5,545 nucleotides of DNA. Origin: Holophagaceae bacterium UBA706. Lineage in GTDB: Bacteria; Acidobacteriota; Holophagae; Holophagales; Holophagaceae. A program made the position numbers and the translations under genes. Positions 1-4,826 of the stretch are shown here, piece by piece. The stretch's first letter is position 1, and each line of letters opens with the position of its first letter. The stretch lies in the NCBI GenBank assembly GCA_002298155.1, contig DBME01000427.1, forward strand, positions 15,425-20,969, read 5' to 3'. The notes under the pieces are model-generated. The model worked only from the letters and a program-made list of their open reading frames with translations. It did not search any database and was not told the DNA's origin.

Positions 1-19
1 CTGAAACAGGAGAACTCCG

Positions 20-790
20 ATGATCACCCGAAACACGGCCTGGGCCGCCACGGCGGCCATCCTCGCGGCGGCGCCGGCCACCTCGGCCCCCCGGGACCCC
101 GACGCCGCGATCGAGGCCCAGGTGCGCCATTCCTACAATTTCCGGGTCCACCTCAAGGACGATCCCATCCAGGTCGCCTGCAAGGGCGGCGTTGTCACCC
201 TCTCGGGCTCGGTGGCCAACGCCTTCCAGCGCACCCTGGCCGAGGACACGGTCAAGGGCGTCCAGGGAGTCAAGGCGGTCGACAACCAGCTCACCATCCA
301 GGGTTCCGCCATGGACAAGGCCTCCGACGCATGGCTGGAGACGAAGGTGCGCACGACCCTGCTCTACCAGCGCAACGTGGACGCCGGCGGCATCCTGGTG
401 GCGGCCCACGGCGGCGTCGTGACCCTGAGCGGCACGGCGGCCAGCGCGGCCCAGCGCGCCCTCGCCGTGGACGTGGCCCAGGACGTGGAGGGCGTGCGGG
501 AGGTGAAGAACGACCTCAAGGTCGCCACGAGCCCCACCCAAAAGACCCTGGCCGAGAAGATCGACGACGCCTCCATCACCGCCCAGGTGAAGGCCTCGCT
601 CCTGGCCCACCGCGGCACCCACATGCTCACCACCCAGGTGAGGACGGACCGAGGCGTCGTCACCGTGCGGGGCCAGGCCAAGGATCCGGCGGAGCGGGAG
701 CTGGTCATGCGCCTGATCTCCAAGATCCGGGGCGTGCGCCGGGTGGACAACCGCATGACCCTCGAAGGCCGGCCCGCCGGCAGAAAGTGA
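20..790 (+). CDS. Secreted protein with three BON domains (OsmY-like)
   Basis: The 256-aa product has a basic N-terminus and an Ala-rich hydrophobic stretch (about residues 8-22, ending ATSA), consistent with a Sec signal peptide and a periplasmic location. Three tandem BON domains follow, at about residues 28-94, 101-168 and 183-249. Each carries the family signature: GVVTLSG at 57-63, GVVTLSG at 132-138 and GVVTVRG at 212-218, each followed by a G-V-x-x-V-x-N turn. BON domains are known in OsmY and related envelope proteins and are thought to bind phospholipid or other envelope surfaces. No catalytic residues are expected. The start is supported by AGGAG at 8-12 with a 7-nt spacer. The gene is followed after 6 nt by a hemerythrin-like gene, so the two are probably co-transcribed. 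The promoter lies left of the window. The family call is firm; the physiological role (envelope or osmotic stress) is inferred. Confidence 0.9.
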   Translation: MITRNTAWAATAAILAAAPATSAPRDPDAAIEAQVRHSYNFRVHLKDDPIQVACKGGVVTLSGSVANAFQRTLAEDTVKGVQGVKAVDNQLTIQGSAMDKASDAWLETKVRTTLLYQRNVDAGGILVAAHGGVVTLSGTAASAAQRALAVDVAQDVEGVREVKNDLKVATSPTQKTLAEKIDDASITAQVKASLLAHRGTHMLTTQVRTDRGVVTVRGQAKDPAERELVMRLISKIRGVRRVDNRMTLEGRPAGRK

Positions 791-794
791 AGGA
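789..794 (+). promoter_or_regulatory. Closely spaced ribosome binding site for the hemerythrin gene
   Basis: GAAGGA overlaps the stop codon of the BON gene (TGA 788-790) and lies only 2 nt before the ATG at 797. This is shorter than the usual 5-9 nt. No in-frame upstream start is available because that same TGA is in frame, and the next Met is at residue 73, after essential ligands. The ATG at 797 is therefore retained, and translation is probably coupled to termination of the upstream gene. Confidence 0.45.
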
Positions 795-796
795 CC

Positions 797-1327
797 ATGA
801 AGGACCCGGTCCCCGGCGACGGCGGTACCAACGCCCTCCTCCTGCTGCGGCGGGACCACGAGAAGGTCCGGGGCCTGTTCGCCGCCTTCGAGGAGCGCAG
901 GGCCGCCGGGGCCCTTGAGGACCGCGCCGCCCTGGCGGAGGAGATCTGCCGGGAGCTGACGGTCCACACCGCGCTGGAGGAGCTGGTCTTCTACCCCGCC
1001 GTGGCCAAGGTCATGGACAACCGCGACGCCGTGCGGGAGGCCCTGGTGGAGCACCGCACGGCCAAGCAGCTCATCCTGCGCATCGCCCGCATGCGCCCGG
1101 GGGAGCCGCTCTTCGACGCCACGGTGCGGGTGCTCAGCGAGTATGTCCGCCACCACGTGGACGAGGAGCACAACACCCTCTTCCCCCAGATCGACCCGGG
1201 CCGCATCGACCTAGACGCGCTGGGGGCAGAGCTCCAGCGCCGCCGGGACGGGTTCCTGGCGGAGGCGGGCACCCGGGGCATCACCGGCATCCTCACCCGG
1301 GACGAGGATCAGGGCTGGGCGGGCTGA
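797..1327 (+). CDS. Hemerythrin/HHE cation-binding domain protein
   Basis: The 176-aa protein has the spacing of a four-helix-bundle hemerythrin/HHE domain. Candidate diiron ligands are H21 in a DHEKVR context, H57 and E61 (HTALE, followed by ELVFYP), H86 (VEHRTAK), and H120 and E124 (HVDEE, followed by the typical LFP). No signal peptide is visible, so a cytoplasmic location is expected. Proteins of this family bind non-haem iron and O2, NO or related species and are often linked to oxidative or nitrosative stress; the actual ligand here cannot be read from sequence. The bundle ends near residue 155, leaving a short, polar, probably disordered tail (about 156-176). It sits 6 nt downstream of the triple-BON gene in the same frame and is probably in the same transcript. 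A GC hairpin follows the stop codon. The family call is strong and the function inferred. Confidence 0.88.
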   Translation: MKDPVPGDGGTNALLLLRRDHEKVRGLFAAFEERRAAGALEDRAALAEEICRELTVHTALEELVFYPAVAKVMDNRDAVREALVEHRTAKQLILRIARMRPGEPLFDATVRVLSEYVRHHVDEEHNTLFPQIDPGRIDLDALGAELQRRRDGFLAEAGTRGITGILTRDEDQGWAG

Positions 1328-1332
1328 ACGAA

Positions 1333-1347
1333 GCCCCCGATGGGGGC
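1333..1347 (+). terminator. Possible terminator hairpin after the hemerythrin gene
   Basis: GCCCCC (1333-1338) and GGGGGC (1342-1347) form a perfect 6-bp stem with a 3-nt GAT loop, starting 5 nt after the hemerythrin stop codon. The position fits an intrinsic terminator for the BON-hemerythrin transcript. However, the 3' side is GGGAGTCGG with no T-run, so it may instead only protect the mRNA 3' end. Confidence 0.35.
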
Positions 1348-1385
1348 GGGAGTCGGAGATCACCGGAATGGGCCACAACCGCCTT

Positions 1386-1408
1386 GCCCGGTTCAATGCG
1401 ATTGGGGC
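1386..1408. repeat. Hairpin with nested inverted repeats
   Basis: CAAT (1394-1397) and ATTG (1401-1404) pair around GCG. The outer arms GCCC (1386-1389) and GGGC (1405-1408) extend the stem, leaving GGTT as a one-sided bulge. It lies at the left edge of the low-GC segment. It could be an RNA hairpin or a protein-binding site; the function is unknown. Confidence 0.35.
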
Positions 1409-1458
1409 TTATGTCGAGCATTTCGGGATGGGTCAAAATGAAACACTGAGTTCCTGCC

Positions 1459-1464
1459 TTGACA
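1459..1464 (+). promoter_or_regulatory. Candidate -35 element (TTGACA)
   Basis: This is an exact match to the sigma-70 -35 consensus within the most AT-rich stretch of the window, 173 nt upstream of the XRE-peptidase start. At 16-18 bp spacing the -10 candidates (CAAACT, AAACTT, AACTTG) are poor. The promoter is therefore plausible but incomplete on sequence alone, perhaps needing an activator or a different sigma factor. Confidence 0.3.
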
Positions 1465-1470
1465 TTTTCT

Positions 1471-1480
1471 GTTTTAAAAC
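1471..1480. promoter_or_regulatory. AT palindrome, candidate operator
   Basis: GTTTTAAAAC is a perfect 10-bp palindrome, 7 nt downstream of the TTGACA hexamer and so inside the spacer region of that putative promoter. XRE-type repressors bind short dyads as dimers and often autoregulate. An operator for the downstream XRE-peptidase is a reasonable inference but is not demonstrated. Confidence 0.35.
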
Positions 1481-1485
1481 CAAAC

Positions 1486-1523
1486 TTGGGTGGACTGCTT
1501 TGGAAGGAGTCGTCCCCACCCAA
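1486..1523. repeat. 8-bp perfect inverted repeat in the leader
   Basis: TTGGGTGG (1486-1493) and CCACCCAA (1516-1523) are perfect inverted copies separated by 22 nt. The stem can alternatively extend to 10 bp as TTGGGTGGAC pairing with GTCC and ACCCAA if CC at 1516-1517 is bulged. The loop carries a purine-rich GGAAGGAG (1502-1509) resembling a ribosome site, but no credible start codon or coding frame follows it. It may be an RNA hairpin in the 5' leader or a binding site. Confidence 0.4.
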
Positions 1524-1546
1524 AATTCGCTGTGTGGACCGGCAAA

Positions 1547-1574
1547 TTCCCGGGTGCGCTCTCTCCCGGGGGAA
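1547..1574. repeat. GC-rich inverted repeat in the leader
   Basis: TTCCCGGG (1547-1554) faces CCCGGGGGAA (1565-1574). The core CCCGGG/CCCGGG forms a 6-bp GC stem with a 10-nt loop, and TT/AA pairs add to it if two G residues bulge. It lies 64 nt upstream of the XRE-peptidase start. It would be a stable hairpin in the mRNA leader. There is no T-run, so it is not an ordinary terminator. Confidence 0.35.
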
Positions 1575-1587
1575 AGACGCGACAGTT

Positions 1588-1612
1588 CGATTCTTCCAAA
1601 TCGTTGAAATCG
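1588..1612. promoter_or_regulatory. Candidate operator: dyad plus direct repeat
   Basis: CGATT (1588-1592) and AATCG (1599-1603) form a dyad with a 6-nt centre. AAATCG occurs twice (1598-1603 and 1607-1612), separated by TTG. The cluster ends 25 nt before the XRE-peptidase ATG, a usual place for an autoregulatory site. The short arms mean chance cannot be excluded. Confidence 0.25.
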
Positions 1613-1637
1613 CTCTTCCGAGAGAAAAGAGGCGGCC

Positions 1638-2882
1638 ATGGCCATTTCGCAACAAGAGCTCGGCAGGCGGATCCGTACGGCCCGGGAGGCTTGCCGCATG
1701 ACCCAGGAGGACGCATCGGGTCAAGTGGGCCTTTCCCGGCCATCCTATGTCCAGATTGAAAACGGGAACCGCAGCGTCTCGAGCCTGGAGTTGGATCGGC
1801 TCGCCTACATGTTTGGCCGGGATATCCGGGAATTCCTCGCGGAGTCCTTCCAGGAGCAGGACGCGCTCGCAGCGCTGTTCCGGGCCCAACCCGAGGTGGC
1901 AGGCCAGCCGGAAGTGATGGAGAAGCTTCGCCAATGCATGGCACTCGGGCGTGAACTGACCCGGCTGGAACGCTTCGTTGGGTTGGACCAGGGGTTGGAG
2001 GTGGTGGCATCCTACGGCTTCCCTCCGCCAAGGAATCGGTGGGAAGCCATCGAGCAGGCTGAGCGCATGGCTACGTTGGAGCGTCGCCGTCTTGGGTTGG
2101 CGAATGCACCCCTTCCAGACCTTGCGGGAGTGCTGGAAAACCAAGGAGTGCGTACTGGGCTGGTGGATCTTCCGGATGATGTCTCTGGGCTGACCCTTCA
2201 CGACCAGAACCTGGGGTTCTTTGTCGTGGCGAATCGCCAGCACCACCATCTACGTCGCCGTTTTTCCTTCGCGCATGAATACGCGCATGTCCTGAACGAT
2301 AGGGACCGCTTTGGCCTTATCAGCAAAACCTCCGAGCGGAGCGACCTGTTCGAAGTGAGGGCGAACGCTTTCGCCGCCGCCATGCTGTTGCCCACCGAGG
2401 GCGTCCATCAATTCATTTCAGGACTTGGCAAAGGCCGGCCAAGCAGGGCCTCCGTCGAAATTTTCGACGAAGTGGGCAGCCTCAATGCGGAAGGCCGGCC
2501 TGAGCCAGGTACCCAGGCGATCCAGCTCTACGATGTCGTCCAACTGGCGCACCATTTCGGAGTGAGCTGCCTTGCCGCCCTGTACCGGTTGCGAAACCTC
2601 CGGTTGATCTCAGAAAAGGAATTTGAGCGGTTGAAGGGGTTTGATCAGGCAGGAAAGAGTCGAAAACTTTCGGAGTTCCTCGGTATTCCCGTCCCGGATC
2701 ACGCGGGGTTGAGGAATGAATTCAAACGCCGTTTTCTGGGGCTGGCGCTGGAAGCGTATCGGCGCGAAGAGATCACCCGGGGCAAGCTCCGTGAACTCGC
2801 CGCCATGATGGAATGCCCCGAGGGTGATCTGGACAGCCTCATGGAGGAGGCGAGCCTAGCCTGCCCCGAGGATGCAGGATAA
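1638..2882 (+). CDS. XRE-family HTH / ImmA-IrrE-like (M78) metallopeptidase fusion
   Basis: The 414-aa protein begins with a helix-turn-helix domain (about residues 6-65; core MTQEDASGQVGLSRPSYVQIE at 21-41, then ENG and a typical SLELDRLA helix). A linker of about 100 residues follows, then a zinc metallopeptidase domain. In that domain HEYAH at 213-217 is the HExxH motif, with E214 as catalytic base, and E239 in an ExxANxFAAxxLLP context is the likely third zinc ligand. Residues about 294-333 (LAHHFGVS, then LYRLRNLRLIS) match the helical segment following M78 domains. The helical C-terminus (357-405) has no motif I recognise. Known relatives ImmA (ICEBs1) and IrrE/PprI (Deinococcus) cleave XRE repressors to release mobile-element or DNA-damage genes; here sensor, protease and DNA-binding parts share one chain. 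The start is supported by AGAGG at 1628-1632. GC is lower than in the neighbours, suggesting acquisition. It converges on recD. The substrate and target promoters are unknown. Confidence 0.9.
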   Translation: MAISQQELGRRIRTAREACRMTQEDASGQVGLSRPSYVQIENGNRSVSSLELDRLAYMFGRDIREFLAESFQEQDALAALFRAQPEVAGQPEVMEKLRQCMALGRELTRLERFVGLDQGLEVVASYGFPPPRNRWEAIEQAERMATLERRRLGLANAPLPDLAGVLENQGVRTGLVDLPDDVSGLTLHDQNLGFFVVANRQHHHLRRRFSFAHEYAHVLNDRDRFGLISKTSERSDLFEVRANAFAAAMLLPTEGVHQFISGLGKGRPSRASVEIFDEVGSLNAEGRPEPGTQAIQLYDVVQLAHHFGVSCLAALYRLRNLRLISEKEFERLKGFDQAGKSRKLSEFLGIPVPDHAGLRNEFKRRFLGLALEAYRREEITRGKLRELAAMMECPEGDLDSLMEEASLACPEDAG

Positions 2883-2889
2883 GGCAGTG

Positions 2890-2927
2890 CCTGGACGGTC
2901 AAGAACGGTCGTTGAATCGGGTCCAGG
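2890..2927. terminator. Inverted repeat between convergent genes, possible bidirectional terminator
   Basis: CCTGGAC (2890-2896) and GTCCAGG (2921-2927) are perfect 7-bp inverted copies filling the 45-nt gap between the XRE-peptidase stop and the recD stop, with a 24-nt interior. The location suits a shared terminator for both strands. There is no T-run on either side and the loop is long, so this could be a factor-dependent or non-functional structure. Confidence 0.3.
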
Positions 2928-4826
2928 TCATCCCAAGCGTTCCGCCAGCCCTGAATCCCGCCGCGAGGGATTGCCCGCGGCGAAGGGGATCCGCTCGCGC
3001 TCGGCCAGCAGCACCACGGATTTCCGGGCGCGGGTCAGGCCCGTGTAGAGCAGTTCGCGCGTGAGGGCGCGGTGGTCCGTGCGGGGCAGGACGATGGCGA
3101 TGCGCGTGTATTCCGAACCCTGGGCCTTGTGCACGGTCATGGCGTAGGCGTGCTCCAGCTGGTGCTTCAGGGGTTCCACGGGGAAGGCGGTGAAACCCTT
3201 GAGGCGGGGGAAGACCGCGGCCTGCCGGAGGACGTCCCCGAAGCGGACCTTGAGCACGATGCCCTGGTCGCCGTTGTAGATGCCCCGCCGGTAGTCGTTG
3301 GCCGTCATGAGGACGGGCTCCCCGGCGCAGAAGGGGGTGATGCCTTTTAGTCCCTCGCCGGTGCGCGCCAGCATCCACCCGTGGAGGAGGCGGTTGATGT
3401 CCTCCACCCCCCGCAGGTCGCCGGCCTCGCGCAGGGCGCAGAGGATGCGGAAGGCGTCGAAGTGCCGGAAGAGCGCCGCCAGGGCCTCCGCGTCCCCCTC
3501 CCCCCAGGCTCCGTCGATGCTGGTGTAGACCCGCCGCGCCAGGGGCAGGAAGTCCGGCAGGCCCGTGACCTCCTTGTCGAACCAGCGCTCCAGGAAGGCC
3601 CGCATGCCGCCCGCGCCGGGCTCCAGCAGCTCCACCTGGCGGAAGGCCAGTTCGTCCAGGCCCACCCGCACATGGATGGGCTCATCACCCTCCCACAGGG
3701 AACCGGATTCCGGGTCCCGCAGGGTGCGGGCCACGGAGAGGATGTTGCGGCCGTCGGGATCCTCAGGGCTCATGCGGTAGCTGTGCAGCAGCTCCACGCA
3801 CCGCCCGCCCTGGGTCGCCACCAGGTCGCGGAAGGCGCAGCCGGCCTCGACGCTGGGCAGCTGGCCCGCGTCGCCCAGGAGCACCAGCCGGGCCCCGGGT
3901 TCCAGCGCGCCCATGAGGAGGCACAGGTGCTCCTGGCTGATCATGGAGGCCTCGTCGACGATCACCACCCGCGCGGGCACGGGGTTGCCCGGGCCATGGC
4001 GGAAGCGCTCGGCGGCGGGATGCCACCCCAGGAGCCGGTGGAGGGTGCGGGGTTCCAGCACCGCCGCCTTCAGGGCCTCCTCGGCGGGGCCGGCGGTGCC
4101 CAGGCGCCCCAGGGAGGCCCGGATGGCCTCGCCCATGCGCTGGGCGGCCTTGCCCGTGGGCGCCGCCAGGGCGATGGCGTCCAGGGTCATGCCGGGCTGG
4201 CGCAGCAGGGCGCGGAGGATCGCCACGACGATGGAGGTCTTGCCGGTGCCGGGGCCGCCCGTGATGAGGGTCAGGGCGCCCTCCAGGGCCATGGCCACGG
4301 CCCCGCGCTGTTCGGCGTTGAGGCGCACGGGGTCCCCGAAGACCGCCTCGTCCACCGGCGCCGGGGTGAGGCCGGCGCGCAGGGCCAGGGCGCGGACCGC
4401 CTCGGCCAGGCGGACCTCATGGTCCAGCAGGCGCTGGGTGTAGAGCCAGTCGCCGGCGAGGATGAGAGGCCGGGCCGATCCGGGGGGGCCCGCCACGGGC
4501 GCCAGGTCCGGACCTTCCAGGAAGGGTCCGGCCGCGAAGCCCCCCAGGCCGAAGGCGCGGTACAGGATCTCCGCGGCGCTGCCCGGCCCTGGAACCAGGG
4601 ACATGCGGGTGTGGCCCTGGGCCTGGGTGGCCAGCAGCGCCAGGCACACCGCGAAGAGCCGGTCCCTGCCTGGGCGGTCCAGGGCCGGGGCGAGGCCGCT
4701 CACCTCCCAGGCCTGGATCAGGGCGGAGGGCTCCAGGTTCAGGTCGCCCAGGGCCTCCACCACGGCGGCCGGGAAGCGGTCCCGGTCCCGGTGCGGCTCG
4801 AGGATCGCCCGCGGATCGTCAACCAT
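2928..4826 (-). CDS. recD: Exodeoxyribonuclease V alpha subunit RecD (5'-3' helicase)
   Basis: The 632-aa protein is close in size to E. coli RecD (608 aa). RecD is the 5'-3' SF1B motor of RecBCD, which unwinds and degrades double-strand ends until a Chi site and then supports RecA loading. Visible motifs, numbered from the ATG at 4826: an N-terminal helical region (about 1-110), Walker A GGPGTGKT (190-197), APTGKAA (222-228), Walker B VDEAS (290-294), LLGDAGQLPSVEAG (316-329), SYRM (349-352), the C-terminal TVHKAQGSE (564-572) and LLYTGLTRAR (592-601). All are intact, so it should be active. An upstream in-frame ATG at 4844 adds six residues but has no ribosome site, whereas AGGAG precedes 4826 by 6 nt. 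The start codon lies inside the 3' end of recB (8-nt overlap), indicating coupled translation. It converges with the XRE-peptidase gene. Confidence 0.95.
   Translation of the reverse strand: MVDDPRAILEPHRDRDRFPAAVVEALGDLNLEPSALIQAWEVSGLAPALDRPGRDRLFAVCLALLATQAQGHTRMSLVPGPGSAAEILYRAFGLGGFAAGPFLEGPDLAPVAGPPGSARPLILAGDWLYTQRLLDHEVRLAEAVRALALRAGLTPAPVDEAVFGDPVRLNAEQRGAVAMALEGALTLITGGPGTGKTSIVVAILRALLRQPGMTLDAIALAAPTGKAAQRMGEAIRASLGRLGTAGPAEEALKAAVLEPRTLHRLLGWHPAAERFRHGPGNPVPARVVIVDEASMISQEHLCLLMGALEPGARLVLLGDAGQLPSVEAGCAFRDLVATQGGRCVELLHSYRMSPEDPDGRNILSVARTLRDPESGSLWEGDEPIHVRVGLDELAFRQVELLEPGAGGMRAFLERWFDKEVTGLPDFLPLARRVYTSIDGAWGEGDAEALAALFRHFDAFRILCALREAGDLRGVEDINRLLHGWMLARTGEGLKGITPFCAGEPVLMTANDYRRGIYNGDQGIVLKVRFGDVLRQAAVFPRLKGFTAFPVEPLKHQLEHAYAMTVHKAQGSEYTRIAIVLPRTDHRALTRELLYTGLTRARKSVVLLAERERIPFAAGNPSRRDSGLAERLG

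Larger units (their letters stand above)
1328..1637. other. Non-coding leader between hemerythrin and XRE-peptidase genes
   Basis: This 310-nt gap holds no convincing gene. Short open frames exist (for example one at 1368-1607) but lack ribosome sites and recognisable protein character. It contains the post-hemerythrin hairpin, a hairpin at 1386-1408, a TTGACA hexamer, an AT palindrome and three further inverted repeats, listed separately. Composition drops sharply here: 1441-1500 has 24 G or C out of 60 by hand count, far below the flanking genes. It is probably the 5' regulatory region of the downstream gene. Confidence 0.6.
1368..2925. other. Low-GC segment, probable horizontally acquired insert
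   Basis: From shortly after the hemerythrin gene to the recD stop codon the base composition shifts. Hand counts give 24/60 GC at 1441-1500 and 33/60 at 2221-2280, against 41/60 at 481-540 and 46/60 at 4201-4260. Codon choice also changes: TTG, TTT, GAA and CGT-type codons are frequent here and rare in recB/recD. No transposase, integrase, tRNA or clear attachment repeat is visible, so the mode of arrival is unknown. The edges are approximate. Confidence 0.55.

Noticed and set aside
1279..1370. ATCACCGG occurring at about 1280 and 1360 as a possible duplication
   Set aside because: The match extends only to about 10 of 11 bases. One copy is in coding sequence and such short GC-rich repeats are expected by chance.
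1387..1408. GGTTCAAT resembling the T-arm of a tRNA, possibly an attachment-site remnant
   Set aside because: The flanking bases do not form a 5-bp T-stem around a 7-nt loop, and no acceptor or anticodon arm is present upstream. It pairs better as a simple hairpin.
1368..1607. A 79-codon plus-strand frame in the leader
   Set aside because: It has no ribosome site before its ATG and no domain character. Its length is compatible with chance and it overlaps several inverted repeats.
2159..2166. GCTGGTGG, identical to the E. coli Chi octamer, within the XRE-peptidase gene
   Set aside because: Chi sequences are species-specific and this host is not E. coli. One copy in a GC-rich 5.5-kb window is compatible with chance, and it simply encodes part of Gly-Leu-Val-Asp.
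1293..2249. A 318-codon open frame on the minus strand opposite the XRE-peptidase gene
   Set aside because: It runs antisense to a gene with clear HTH and HExxH motifs, crosses the non-coding leader and resembles no family I recognise.
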